Shown in pieces: positions 36,160 through 45,193 of a stretch of 64,000 bases of DNA; within the stretch, counting starts at the first letter, position 1; every line of letters starts with the position of its first letter. The DNA is taken from contig NZ_LSTV01000004.1 of the NCBI RefSeq assembly GCF_001644225.1, forward strand, positions 124,001 through 188,000, in the 5' to 3' direction. Both the position numbers and the translations under genes were made by a program. The notes under the pieces were generated by a model. It worked only from the letters and a program-made list of their open reading frames with translations, ran no database searches and had not been told where the DNA came from. The stretch is from Microbacterium oleivorans. GTDB taxonomy: Bacteria > Actinomycetota > Actinomycetes > Actinomycetales > Microbacteriaceae.

Positions 36160-37170
36160 CTACTTCTTCCCCGCCTCGAGCGCCGCGATCAGCTGCGGCA
36201 CGACGGTGAACAGGTCCCCGACGACACCGAAGTCGGCGATGTCGAAGATCGGTGCGTCTCCATCTTTGTTCACCGCGACGATCGTCTTCGCCGTCTGCAT
36301 GCCCGCCTTGTGCTGGATGGCACCCGAGATGCCGAGAGCGACATACAGCTGCGGCGACACCGAGACACCGGTCTGGCCGACCTGGTACGAGTAGGGGACG
36401 TAGCCCGCGTCGACCGCGGCGCGCGAGGCTCCGACCGCCGCGCCGAGCACGTCGGCGAGCTGCTCGACGAGGGCGAACTGCTCCGCCGAGCCGAGGCCGC
36501 GTCCGCCCGAGACGACCTTCGCGGCGCCGCGCAGCTCGGGACGACTCGAGACGGCGACCGTCTCGTCGAAACCGGTGATGGTGGCGGCGGGAGCGCCCGA
36601 GGCGGCGACCTCGAGGGGCACGACGGCCGGCGCGTCGACCGCGGTCGCCCGGGCGTCGACGGATCCCTGGCGCAGGGTGACGACGAGCGGCCCGTAGGTC
36701 GCGGCGGCCGTCACGTTGTAGGCGCCGCCGTAGACCGAGTGGTGCGCGAGCACGCCCTCGTCGTCGCGCGAGACGCCGACGGCGTCGGCGCAGAGGGCGA
36801 CCGAGGTGCGCGCCGCGAGGCGGCCCGCGACATCCCGACCCTCGATCGAGTTCGACACGAGGATCGCGTCGGGCTGCACGAGAGCGGATGCCGCGGCCAC
36901 CGCGTCGACGACGGGCACGGTCAGTGCCGTGTCTGCGCCGCCGAGGCCTGCGGTGAGCACGGTGGTCGCGCCGAGGGCACCGGCTGCGGCGGCCAGATCA
37001 CTGTGGCGGGACTCGTCGGCGACGATCACGGCGACAGGGGTGCCGATCGAGGCGGCGGCGCCGAGGAGTCCGGCCGCCGAGGCGGCGAGGTCGCCGGCGG
37101 GGGTCACGTCGAGCCAGACGAGGACGGAGTCGGGGGCGAAGTCGGTCACGATGGTCTCCTCGGTGCTCAC
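36160..37170 (-). CDS. etfA: Electron transfer flavoprotein alpha subunit
   Basis: 336 residues. The N-terminal nucleotide-binding-like domain is followed by the diagnostic C-terminal FAD domain: [52 protein letters not shown] and the adenine-binding INKD-like [22 protein letters not shown]. It carries electrons from acyl-CoA and other dehydrogenases to the respiratory chain. Its start overlaps the etfB stop by 4 bases. The next gene downstream is a membrane cytochrome b, an uncommon third member. Confidence 0.96.
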   Translation of the reverse strand: MSTEETIVTDFAPDSVLVWLDVTPAGDLAASAAGLLGAAASIGTPVAVIVADESRHSDLAAAAGALGATTVLTAGLGGADTALTVPVVDAVAAASALVQPDAILVSNSIEGRDVAGRLAARTSVALCADAVGVSRDDEGVLAHHSVYGGAYNVTAAATYGPLVVTLRQGSVDARATAVDAPAVVPLEVAASGAPAATITGFDETVAVSSRPELRGAAKVVSGGRGLGSAEQFALVEQLADVLGAAVGASRAAVDAGYVPYSYQVGQTGVSVSPQLYVALGISGAIQHKAGMQTAKTIVAVNKDGDAPIFDIADFGVVGDLFTVVPQLIAALEAGKK

Positions 37171-37943
37171 GCCAGGCGGTTCTCGATGAGGAACGCCGCG
37201 AGCTTCTCGCCGGCATCCCCCTCGTCGACGATCTTCGTGCCTGCCTGGCGGGGCGGCTTCTGCGCGACGGCGGTCATGATCGACTGCGGAGCGGATGCCG
37301 GGTCGACGTCGACGTCGAGGTCGGCGAGGGAGAGGGTCTCGAAAGGCTTCTTCTTCGCCGCCATGATGCCCTTGAAGTTGGCGAATCGGGCGTCGGGGAG
37401 TGCTTCGGTGATCGAGATGACGGCAGGGAGCGCAGCCGTGACCGAGGCGGTGCCGAAGTCGGTGGCGCGGGTGCCGCTGACGGCGTCGGCGGAGATCTCG
37501 ACGGCTGAGAGGGCGGTCGCCTGGGGCACTCCGAGGTGCTCGGCGAGCATCGCCGGCAGGACGCCCCCGGAGCCATCGGTCGACAGGTTGCCGGTGATGA
37601 CGAGGTCGAAGCCGGTGCGTCGGAGCGCGGCGGCGAGGACCCGCGCGGTCACGCCGAGGTCGGCGCCGCGCAGGGCGTCGTCGGTGATCTGCACGGCGGA
37701 GTGAGCCCCCATCGCGAGACCCTTGCGAAGGGAGGCGGCCGCGGCATCCGATGCCATCGTCATCACGACGACCTCTGTGCCCTCGTTCGCCTCGGAGTAG
37801 GTCAGCGCAGCCTCGAGGGCGCGCTCGCCGATCTCGTCGAGGACGCGCTCGGATGCGTTGCGCGCGGCGAGCCCCGTTTCGAGGTCGAGCGTGCGATCAC
37901 CCCAGGTGTCCGGCACTTCTTTCAGCAGGACGACGATCTTCAT
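37167..37943 (-). CDS. etfB: Electron transfer flavoprotein beta subunit
   Basis: 258 residues starting [17 protein letters not shown], the usual EtfB opening. The AMP-binding region and the recognition-loop area around [42 protein letters not shown] are conserved. It dimerises with EtfA. First gene of etfB-etfA-cytochrome b. Upstream lies a 383-base gap with a G-rich repeat tract and a large inverted repeat. Confidence 0.96.
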   Translation of the reverse strand: MKIVVLLKEVPDTWGDRTLDLETGLAARNASERVLDEIGERALEAALTYSEANEGTEVVVMTMASDAAAASLRKGLAMGAHSAVQITDDALRGADLGVTARVLAAALRRTGFDLVITGNLSTDGSGGVLPAMLAEHLGVPQATALSAVEISADAVSGTRATDFGTASVTAALPAVISITEALPDARFANFKGIMAAKKKPFETLSLADLDVDVDPASAPQSIMTAVAQKPPRQAGTKIVDEGDAGEKLAAFLIENRLA

Positions 37944-38002
37944 TGACTCCTCCTCGGCATCGTGTCGAGTCTACGGTCGGGGCCGGGACGGATGCCGCGT
38001 CG

Positions 38003-38117
38003 TGGGCGCGGTGCGGTGGGCGCGAGGCGGTGTGGGCGGGGGGCGCGGGGGCGGCGCGGTGGGCGCGAGGGCGCGGTGCGGCGGGATGGGCGCGGGGGGC
38101 GCGGCGGGGTGGGCGCG
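38003..38117 (+). repeat. G-rich tract with five TGGGCGCG copies
   Basis: TGGGCGCG occurs at 38003, 38017, 38060, 38087 and 38110, with irregular spacing. Runs of three to six G in between could form a G-quadruplex on the + strand. The spacing is too irregular for a CRISPR or standard tandem repeat. Confidence 0.65.
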
Positions 38118-38120
38118 AAT

Positions 38121-38186
38121 TCGGAGATGTGCGTCGGGTTCGGATCAGGTGCGAGGAGTCGATCCGAATTTGGCGACATTCTCCGA
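38121..38186. repeat. Nested inverted repeat upstream of the HNH gene
   Basis: Outer arms TCGGAGATGT (38121-38130) and ACATTCTCCGA (38176-38186) pair with one bulged T; inner arms TTCGGATC (38139-38146) and GATCCGAA (38161-38168) pair perfectly around a 14-base loop. Together they make a 66-base hairpin or cruciform. No coding function is apparent. Confidence 0.65.
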
Positions 38187-38326
38187 TTCCGGTCGGGGCG
38201 AGGATCGGACCTCGGGTAGCACCCTCGCCTCGGATGAGAGGACTCTCATTTTCCGGGTGTGCACAACGTGTGTTCTGGGCCGGTTTTGGCGGGGTGGATG
38301 TCGGTGGTCAGTGGCAGAGTGCAGGT

Positions 38327-39751
38327 ATGACGGATGCGGCGGAAACCCCCGGTGGCGAGGACTATCTCGCGACTTTGGCGGGTATCGTCGCGGACGTCGG
38401 GGATGTGGCCGTCGAGCTTGCACGGGTGCAGATCCGGGAGCTGCGCGCGCTGGCCGCCGCGGGCCGGTTGGCGGAGACGCAGACCGCGCAACGCAACGCC
38501 CGCGTGCAGGTCCACGACATGGCCCTGCGATCGATCGCCGCGGAGGTCGGGGGCGTGATGCGGGTCACCGACCGGACCGTGCAACGGCACATCGGTGAAG
38601 CGCGGACTCTGGTCGAAGGGTTCCCCGCGACGGTCGAGGCGTGGGAGCAAGGTCGCATTGTGCGGGGCCACGCGATCGCGATTCTCGAGACCGGGACGAG
38701 CCTGCCGGCCGAGATGTGGGCGGAGTTCGAGCAGGTTGCGATCAGCCGGTGTGAGCGCGACACTCCGAACCGTGTCCGGGGAGAGTTGGAGATCCTCGCG
38801 CACCGGATGCACCCTCGCTCGTTCGCCGAACGGCACGAGGAAGCCGCCGCGACGCGGTGCGTGCGGATCGTGCCCGGACGAGACGGGATGAGCGACGTGG
38901 TCGCAACCGTTCCGACGGTGATCGCCGAAGGGATTCACGACCGGCTCACACAGCAGGCCAGGGCGATCATTGACACCCGCGACGAGCGTGCCGCTGCGCG
39001 CGGCGGTGCGGGTGTTGCGTTCGGGGAAGCAGCTGCGACGTGCAATACGGACGGCGACATTGACGGTGACCGAGGCGATGACGCCGCCACGATCATCGCC
39101 ACAGACCAGCGCTCCATCGATCAAGTCCGGGCGGACGTGTTCGCCGACCTGCTCCTCGCCGGGACCCCGGCGCTGGATGACACCGGAGACACCACCGCTG
39201 GCCCGCTCGGCGCGATCCGCGCTCGCGTGCAGGTCCTCGTCCCCGCCTCAACACTCACCGGTCAGGATGACGGGCCCTGCGACCTGACCGGGCGCTCCCC
39301 GATCGACCCCGCGACCGCGCGGACGCTCGCCGGCGGCACCCACATCTGGGAACGCCTGTTCCACGACCCCACCACCGGAGTCACCGTTGCAACCGACTCG
39401 TACCGTGTCCCGTCGGGGATGCGACGGTTCCTGCAAGCCCGCGACCAGCACTGCCGGTTCCCCGGATGCCGAGTCGCCGCCATCCGTTGCGAAGTCGACC
39501 ACACTCACGACCACGCCCTCGGCGGCAGAACCGAACTCACCAACCTGGCGCACTTGTGCCAACGGCACCATTCGATGAAGCAGTTCACGGCGTGGAGGGT
39601 GCGACAACTGAAGGGTGGCGTCCTGGAATGGACTTCACCCCTCGGCAGGACCTACCGCGAAGACGTACCGACACCGGCCGTCGCCTTCACTCCTGCCGCA
39701 CCACCACCTCCACCGCCGCCAATCGCACCAGCGGAACCCGCACCCTTCTGA
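38327..39751 (+). CDS. DUF222 and HNH endonuclease domain protein
   Basis: 474 residues. Start ATG at 38327 has CAGAGT ending six bases upstream. An alpha-helical DUF222 region covers about residues 10-330 (VMRVTDRTVQRHIGEA, VRGELEILAHRM). The C-terminal HNH nuclease has the zinc/catalytic cluster CRFPGCRVAAIRCEVDH, HDHALGGRTEL, NLAHLCQRHHSMK. The tail is poly-Pro. Such genes occur in many copies in Actinobacteria and behave like a mobile or selfish nuclease family; real targets are mostly unknown. Lower GC in the upstream region supports recent movement (weak). Confidence 0.93.
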   Translation: MTDAAETPGGEDYLATLAGIVADVGDVAVELARVQIRELRALAAAGRLAETQTAQRNARVQVHDMALRSIAAEVGGVMRVTDRTVQRHIGEARTLVEGFPATVEAWEQGRIVRGHAIAILETGTSLPAEMWAEFEQVAISRCERDTPNRVRGELEILAHRMHPRSFAERHEEAAATRCVRIVPGRDGMSDVVATVPTVIAEGIHDRLTQQARAIIDTRDERAAARGGAGVAFGEAAATCNTDGDIDGDRGDDAATIIATDQRSIDQVRADVFADLLLAGTPALDDTGDTTAGPLGAIRARVQVLVPASTLTGQDDGPCDLTGRSPIDPATARTLAGGTHIWERLFHDPTTGVTVATDSYRVPSGMRRFLQARDQHCRFPGCRVAAIRCEVDHTHDHALGGRTELTNLAHLCQRHHSMKQFTAWRVRQLKGGVLEWTSPLGRTYREDVPTPAVAFTPAAPPPPPPPIAPAEPAPF

Positions 39752-39755
39752 CCCA

Positions 39756-39775
39756 AGGCCGCATCGGCGCGGCCT
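39756..39775 (+). terminator. Hairpin after the HNH gene
   Basis: AGGCCGC and GCGGCCT form a perfect 7-bp stem around ATCGGC, starting five bases after the stop codon. No U-tract follows, as is common in high-GC genomes. Confidence 0.45.
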
Positions 39776-40002
39776 GGCGAGCTCGAGTCCGGATGGACGG
39801 GGGCGCATCTCGGCGCCGACCCACGCGCCCGGCGCGGCCAGGCGCGCTCGGACCCGACGAACGCGGGCGCATCGAGGCGGCCGGTACACCCGCCCTCGCC
39901 GCACGGACGCACGCACGACAATCGCCGTGGTCCCGACGAAGGCGACGGATGTCGCCGGACACACAGAACCACGGCACACGGGCGAGCCGGAACAAGCCGG
40001 CC

Positions 40003-40323
40003 TCAACCCACGGACCCCAGCGCCCGATGCGGGATCCACCCCTCCTGACCGCGCACGTCGCGGCACCACGCCCAACCGCTCTCGACGTCGTCGACGACCA
40101 CCTCGACGACATCACCAGCGGTGGCCCGCAGTTCGGTCGTGTCGTACTCCGCCACCACGACGCCCGCCTCGATGTGCCGCGCGGGCACCCAACCCGACCC
40201 GCCCGCCGCGGTCACGAACACGAACGCCGGCTACTCGTCATCGCGTCGGCCGACGTGCACCCGCTCGCCCACGGCGACCCGCAACGGCGGCCGTGCGGGC
40301 GACTCGTGATCGACCCGCAGCAT
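40003..40323 (-). pseudogene. SH3-domain protein interrupted by an in-frame amber codon
   Basis: From ATG 40323 the frame reads MLRVDHESPARPPLRVAVGE, continues to RRDDE, meets TAG at 40231-40233, then resumes PAFVFVTAAGGSGWVPARHI and runs to a natural stop at 40003. Both halves belong to one tandem-SH3 protein of about 106 residues: the GSGWVPARH and QEGWIPHRAL segments are classical SH3-3 strands. A single TGG-to-TAG change would explain the break, since an aromatic residue is usual at that place in this family. A GTG at 40221 could restart translation of the second half. Lies seven bases after the broken RidA gene. Confidence 0.75.
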
Positions 40324-40330
40324 CCGCCGA

Positions 40331-40734
40331 TCAGCCGCGACGCACCGCGGCGACGACCTCGACCTCCACCAACTGGTCCTCGTAGCCCAGGGCGGCCACC
40401 CCCATCAGGGTGCTCGGCACGTCGTGCTCACCGAACGCCGCGCGCACGACCTCCCAGGCCGCGACCAGATCCCGCCGCTCCGACGACGCGACGAGGACCC
40501 TCGTAGACGCGAAGTCCGCGAGCCCGGCACCCGCGGCATCCAGCGCGACGAGCATGTTCTCGACACAGCGCCGCGCCTGCCCCGCCCATCACCCACCGCG
40601 ACCGTCGACCCGTCGGCCGCCAGCGGACAGGCCCCCGCGAGGAAGATCAGCTCCGACCCCGGCTCCACCCGAGACGCGTACGCGTACGGCGCCGCCGCCA
40701 GCGCATCCGACCGCACGAGATGCACGGCGCTCAT
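40331..40734 (-). pseudogene. RidA/YjgF-family gene with a one-base frameshift
   Basis: The first part ([20 protein letters not shown] to about STVAVGD) and the second part (AGQARRCVENMLVALDAAGAG to EVEVVAAVRRG) are the two halves of one RidA-type protein of about 134 residues, but in different frames. The break lies at 40585-40588, where two bases stand in place of a codon, so one base is missing in a G-rich run. RidA proteins deaminate reactive enamine/imine intermediates. The ATG overlaps the stop of the enoyl-CoA hydratase gene. A sequencing error in the G run is possible. Confidence 0.75.
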
Positions 40735-41507
40735 CGGTGCCGGAACTCCGGCGCCCGCTTCTCCCGGAAGGCCGCCATGCCCTCCTTCTGATCCGCCGTG
40801 TCGAACAGCCCCGCGAACGCCTGCCGTTCGAACCGCAACCCCTCGGCGAGCGTCGACTCCAGCGCGACGTCCAACGCCGCCGTCGCCGCGTACAGCGCCG
40901 GCAACGGCTTCGACGCGATCGTCTCGGCCGTCCGCTGCGCCTCCTCGCGCAGCTCCGCCGCGGGGACCACGCGCGACACGAGCCCCGCACGATCGGCCTC
41001 CTCGGCGGTCAGCTGCCGCCCCGTCAGCACCAGTTCCGCCGCCTTGAACGACCCGATCGCCCGCACGAGACGCTGCGTGCCACCCAGCCCCGGGATCACA
41101 CCCAGGTTGATCTCGGGCTGACCGAACCGCGCCGAATCCGCCGCGAGGATGATGTCGCACATCATCGCCAGCTCGCACCCGCCACCCAGCGCGTACCCCG
41201 CCACCGCGGCGATCGTCGGCGTCCGCACCGCCGCGAACCGCGACCACTTGCCGAAGTGGTCGGCGAGCAGCATCTCGCTGCCGCTGAGCGCCTCCATCTC
41301 CTTGATGTCCGCTCCCGCCGCGAACGCCCGCTCGCTGCCGGTCACGACGATGGCGCCGATCCCGGCATCCGCGTCGAACGCCTCCGCGGCATCCACCACA
41401 TCGTGCATGACCTGCGCGTTCAGGGCGTTCAGCGCGTCGGGCCGGTTAAGGGTGATCCACCCGACGCGTCCGCGCGTCTCGGTGATGATGGTCTCGTAAT
41501 CGGTCAT
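40731..41507 (-). CDS. Enoyl-CoA hydratase
   Basis: 258 residues from [17 protein letters not shown]. Crotonase signatures are complete: [11 protein letters not shown], oxyanion-hole AAGADIKEM, first catalytic Glu in [13 protein letters not shown], second in [19 protein letters not shown]. With both glutamates present it should be a true hydratase of short or medium 2-enoyl-CoAs. The downstream neighbours are broken genes; upstream, beyond a 256-base gap with nothing recognisable, lies the thiolase of the methylcitrate cluster, so a role in fatty-acid or branched-chain breakdown is likely. Confidence 0.94.
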   Translation of the reverse strand: MTDYETIITETRGRVGWITLNRPDALNALNAQVMHDVVDAAEAFDADAGIGAIVVTGSERAFAAGADIKEMEALSGSEMLLADHFGKWSRFAAVRTPTIAAVAGYALGGGCELAMMCDIILAADSARFGQPEINLGVIPGLGGTQRLVRAIGSFKAAELVLTGRQLTAEEADRAGLVSRVVPAAELREEAQRTAETIASKPLPALYAATAALDVALESTLAEGLRFERQAFAGLFDTADQKEGMAAFREKRAPEFRHR

Positions 41508-41763
41508 GCCGACATGCTCGCAGACGGATGCCTCCACCCGTCCGACACGCTCCGGTCACCCCGGGATACGGCCTGGACACCCGCGGCGGCCGTCGTGCCC
41601 GACCCCGTCCGCGCCTCCGCCGAGGGTGCCGTCCTCAGCCTCACGCCCCGCGGATCGTACGAGAGCGGCGTCTTCGACGCCTCCACGCGTCCGACCCCGC
41701 ACAGCCCACCAAGCTTTTCTCGATCGCCTCCGGCGGCGTCGCGAACCCCGTCGCGATCCGCCG

Positions 41764-42924
41764 TCAGCGGGCCTGACCGCCGCCGATGCACATCGTGACC
41801 ACGGCGTACTCCGCACCCGTGCGCTGCAGGGTCAGCGCCGCCCGGACCGTGAGGATCGTCCCGGTCGCCCCGACCGGGTGGCCGAGCGCGATCGCACCGC
41901 CGTACGGGTTCGTCCGCTCGGGATCGAGCCCGGTGTCCCGCATGACGGCGATCACCTGGGACGCGAAGGCCTCGTTCAGCTCGACGGTCGCGATGTCGGC
42001 CGGTGTCAGCCCCGTCTGCGCGAAGAGCTTCTTCAGCGCGAGCGTCGGGGCGTACCCCATGATCGCGGGGTCGAGCGCGGCGGTCGTGACCGCCTCGATC
42101 GTGGCCAGCGCCGACAGCCCCTCGGCCCGCACGTCGGACTCGCGCATGAGCACGGTCGCGGCGGCGCCGTCGTTGATGCCCGAGGCGTTCCCCGCGGTGA
42201 CGGTCCCGTCGGTCGTGAACGCCGGTCGCAGCCGGGCGAGCGCCTCGAGGGTCGTGTCGGGTCGCGGATGCTCGTCGGCGGTCACCTCGACCGGCCGGCG
42301 TCCGGTGGTGGCCGTCGCGGCGATCTCCTGCGCGAACGCCGCGCGGGCGGCATCCGTCGCAGCGCGTCGTTGCGACTCGACCGCGTACGCATCCTGCTCC
42401 TCGCGCGTCACACCGAACCGCTCGGCTACCGTCTCGGCCGTCGTCCCCATGTGCTTCCCGCTGAAGGGGTCGGTGAGCATGGCGAGCGTGCCGTCGAGCA
42501 GGCGTCGGTGGCCGAGGGTCGCCCCCGACCGGGCGTCCATGTCGTAGAACGGCATCCGCGTCATGTTCTCGGCGCCGCCCGCGACGGCGACGTCGATCCC
42601 GCCCCAGCGCAGCTCCTGCGCGGCCGACCAGATCGACTGCAGACCCGACCCGCACAGCCGGTTCACCGTGAACGCGGGGGTGTCGTCGGCGAGGCCCGCC
42701 GCCAGCGCGATGCGGCGCGCGATGTAGGCGTCGCCCGCGACCTGACCGATCGTGCCGATCACGACCTCGCCCACCCGCTGCGGGTCGACTCCCGACCGGC
42801 CGAGGGCCGCCGTCACCGCCTGCGCGCCCAGCTCGTGGGCCGGGGTGTCGCGGAACGCGCCGTCGAACCGGCCGACCGGGGTGCGCGCGCCGGCGACGAT
42901 CGCGATGCGCTCGGCAGAGGTCAC
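41764..42924 (-). CDS. Acetyl-CoA C-acyltransferase (thiolase)
   Basis: 386 residues, GTG start overlapping the prpC stop (GTGA). Catalytic Cys in VNRLCGSGLQSI, NEAFASQ, GHPVGATG with the active His, and the second Cys in VVTMCIGGGQA are all present. It cleaves 3-oxoacyl-CoA or condenses acetyl-CoA. Translational coupling to a 2-methylcitrate synthase is unusual. It suggests that odd-chain or branched substrates release propionyl-CoA through this thiolase and the product goes straight to PrpC (inference). Confidence 0.94.
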   Translation of the reverse strand: MTSAERIAIVAGARTPVGRFDGAFRDTPAHELGAQAVTAALGRSGVDPQRVGEVVIGTIGQVAGDAYIARRIALAAGLADDTPAFTVNRLCGSGLQSIWSAAQELRWGGIDVAVAGGAENMTRMPFYDMDARSGATLGHRRLLDGTLAMLTDPFSGKHMGTTAETVAERFGVTREEQDAYAVESQRRAATDAARAAFAQEIAATATTGRRPVEVTADEHPRPDTTLEALARLRPAFTTDGTVTAGNASGINDGAAATVLMRESDVRAEGLSALATIEAVTTAALDPAIMGYAPTLALKKLFAQTGLTPADIATVELNEAFASQVIAVMRDTGLDPERTNPYGGAIALGHPVGATGTILTVRAALTLQRTGAEYAVVTMCIGGGQAR

Positions 42925-44111
42925 CCCGCGGCCTCCTCCGGCCGCTCCAGCGCCTCGACCTCGGCGGCATCCGGAACGTAGCCGTCGATGTGCCGCTCGG
43001 CCGCGCCGTCGTAGGCGGACAGGGGACGGATGAGGGCGTTGGATGCCTGCTGCTCCATGATGTGCGCCGTCCACCCCGTGATCCGCGCCGCGATGAACAG
43101 CGGCGTGAAGGTGAGGGTGTCGAAGCCGATCAGGCTGTACGCCGGGCCCGACGGGTAGTCGAGGTTCGGGTAGATGCCCTTGCGGGAGACGAACTCGGAC
43201 TCGAGCGTCTCGTACAGCTCTGCGACATCCGGGCGGTCGTAGTGCGCGACGAGCGCGTCGAGCGCGGCCTTCATCGTCGGCACGCGGGAGTCGCCGCGCT
43301 TGTAGACGCGGTGCCCGAAGCCCATGATCTTGCGCTTGGCGGCGAGGGCCTCGTCGAGCCACGGCACGACCGCGTCGGCGGTTCCGATCTCGTCGAAGAT
43401 GTGCATGACGGCCTCGTTCGCGCCGCCGTGCAGCGGTCCCTTGAGGGCACCGATCGCACCCACGACCGAGGAGTACAGGTCGCTGAGGGTCGACGCGATC
43501 ACGCGCGCCGTGAAGGTCGACGCGTTGAACGAGTGCTCGGCGTAGAGGATCATCGAGCGGTTGAAGGCGTCGACGAGGACCTCGTCGGGCTCCTCGCCGA
43601 AGGTCATCCAGAGGAAGTTCGCGGCGTACCCGAGGTCCTCGCGCGGCTCGACGATCTCCTGGCCGCGCCGGCGCCGCTGCCCGTACGCGACGACCGCGGG
43701 CAGGATCGCGAAGAGGCGGATGCTGCGGTCCAGGTTCTCGGCCGGTGTACCCGCGGCATCCAACACGTTCGCGATCCCCGCGGTTTCGAACGCCCCGAGC
43801 AGGCTCACGACCGTGCGGGCCTCGTCCATCGGATGCGCCGAGACCGGCATCGCGTCGATGAAGGAGCGGATGTCGGCGGGCAGCGCCCGGTTGGCGCGCT
43901 CGACCGCCTGCAGCTCGGCGAGCTGGTCGGCCGTCGGCAGCTCGCCGTGCCACAGCAGGTAGGCGACAGCCTCGAACGACTGCGTCGCGGCGAGCTCCTG
44001 CACGGGGTAGCCGCGGTAGAGCAGCGAGTTCGTCTCGGGGTTGACCTTGCTGATCGAGGTCGTGTCGGCGTAGACGCCCGCGAGACCCTTCTTGATGTCG
44101 GGGTCGGTCAT
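42921..44111 (-). CDS. prpC: 2-Methylcitrate synthase (citrate synthase family)
   Basis: 396 residues. ATG at 44111 is preferred over the GTG at 44117 since GGAG lies five bases before it. Citrate-synthase core with catalytic His in GPLHGGANE, His in GFGHRVYK and Asp in the C-terminal part; the N-terminus LAGVYADTTSISKVNPETNSLLYRGYPVQEL is typical of short-form methylcitrate synthases. It condenses propionyl-CoA with oxaloacetate. Gene order with prpB and prpD supports PrpC over GltA. Confidence 0.93.
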   Translation of the reverse strand: MTDPDIKKGLAGVYADTTSISKVNPETNSLLYRGYPVQELAATQSFEAVAYLLWHGELPTADQLAELQAVERANRALPADIRSFIDAMPVSAHPMDEARTVVSLLGAFETAGIANVLDAAGTPAENLDRSIRLFAILPAVVAYGQRRRRGQEIVEPREDLGYAANFLWMTFGEEPDEVLVDAFNRSMILYAEHSFNASTFTARVIASTLSDLYSSVVGAIGALKGPLHGGANEAVMHIFDEIGTADAVVPWLDEALAAKRKIMGFGHRVYKRGDSRVPTMKAALDALVAHYDRPDVAELYETLESEFVSRKGIYPNLDYPSGPAYSLIGFDTLTFTPLFIAARITGWTAHIMEQQASNALIRPLSAYDGAAERHIDGYVPDAAEVEALERPEEAAG

Positions 44112-44133
44112 GCTCACTCCTGTTCCTCGACCG

Positions 44134-45033
44134 TCAGCGGTCGATCCGGAAGGTGAAGACGTTCGTGTCGAAGTGGTTGTACGACTCGTAGTCGATGAGG
44201 TCGTACAGGTCGGCGCGGTGCTGCATCTCGCCGAGCCGGGACGTGAGGCGCCCGTCGTCGATCAGCGTATCGAGCGCACGCTCGGCCGCGCCCATCGCCA
44301 TCCGCAGGAGCGACACCGGCCAGATGACGATGTTCACCCCGACGTCCCGCAACTGGTCGACCGTGAACAGGTCGCTCTTGCCGAACTCGGTCATGTTCGC
44401 GAGGATCGGCACGTCGACCGCCTCGCGCACCGCCGCGAACTCTTCGAGGGTGCGCATGGCCTCGGGGAAGATCGCATCGGCGCCCGCGTCCACCAGCTTG
44501 CGCGCGCGGTCGGTTGCGGCATCCAGTCCCTCGACGGCACGGATGTCGGTGCGCGCCATCACGAGGAAGTTCGGGTCGCGGCGTGCGTCGACCGCGGCGC
44601 GGATGCGCTTGAGGGCCGTGTCCTCGTCGACGACCGTCTTCCCGTCGAGGTGGCCGCAGCGCTTGGGGTTCACCTGGTCCTCGATGTGTGCGCCTGCGAT
44701 GCCGGCGTCCTCGAGGGTCTGGATCGTCCGCGCCACGTTCATCGGCTCACCGAAGCCCGTGTCGGCGTCGATGATCGCGGGCAGCTCGGTCGTCCGGGCG
44801 ATCTGCTGGCCGCGCGCGGCGACCTCGGTGAGCGTCGTCAGGCCGATGTCGGGCAGTCCCAGATCGGCCGAGAGGAGGGCGCCCGAGATGTAGACGCCCT
44901 CGAAGCCCTTGCGCTCGATGAGCCGGGCCGACAGCGGGTTGAAGGCGCCGGGGAACCGCAACAGCTCCCCCGAGGCGAGCCGCTCCCGGAACAGGCGGCG
45001 CTTCTCGTGCGCCGGGGTCTGTGCGTACAGCAT
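44134..45033 (-). CDS. prpB: Methylisocitrate lyase
   Basis: 299 residues; isocitrate-lyase superfamily. Diagnostic KRCGHLDGK with the catalytic Cys, metal-binding IDADTGFGEP, and EDQVNPKRCG are present; the length fits PrpB rather than AceA. It splits 2-methylisocitrate into pyruvate and succinate, the last step of propionate breakdown. Lies 22 bases upstream of prpC; a 160-base gap separates it from prpD, in which I see no gene. Confidence 0.95.
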   Translation of the reverse strand: MLYAQTPAHEKRRLFRERLASGELLRFPGAFNPLSARLIERKGFEGVYISGALLSADLGLPDIGLTTLTEVAARGQQIARTTELPAIIDADTGFGEPMNVARTIQTLEDAGIAGAHIEDQVNPKRCGHLDGKTVVDEDTALKRIRAAVDARRDPNFLVMARTDIRAVEGLDAATDRARKLVDAGADAIFPEAMRTLEEFAAVREAVDVPILANMTEFGKSDLFTVDQLRDVGVNIVIWPVSLLRMAMGAAERALDTLIDDGRLTSRLGEMQHRADLYDLIDYESYNHFDTNVFTFRIDR

Positions 45034-45193
45034 CAGCAGGTCCCTCTCTCGATGCGACCGCGTTCCGAATTCAGTCCCGACGGATGCCGCACCTCACCGT
45101 GCGTCCCGGAATCGCGGGTTTCCGCAGCCGGACGACGATCGGCTCCCGAGAGCAGGGACTGAATGCCGAACGCGCGGCCGACCACGCTCTTCA

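Larger units (their letters stand above)
37944..38326. other. 383-base divergent intergenic region between etfB and the HNH endonuclease gene
   Basis: No gene seen. The left third is a G-rich tract with five TGGGCGCG copies, the middle is a nested inverted repeat (38121-38186), and the right part has lower GC than its surroundings. A CAGAGT hexamer ends six bases before the HNH start at 38327. No clear etfB promoter could be picked out. Confidence 0.6.

Noticed and set aside
38003..38117. The TGGGCGCG copies as a CRISPR array
   Set aside because: Repeats are only eight bases, spacing is irregular (14 to 43), and no cas genes are present.
39776..40002. Coding content between the HNH gene and the SH3 pseudogene
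   Set aside because: Only short frames with proline/arginine-rich translations; nothing recognisable on either strand.
40003..40734. The two broken genes as two small intact genes each
   Set aside because: Halves join end to end into single known domain families, so interruption explains them better than separate genes.
41508..41763. A gene in the 256-base gap between enoyl-CoA hydratase and thiolase
   Set aside because: No frame with sensible composition, motif or start signal was found.
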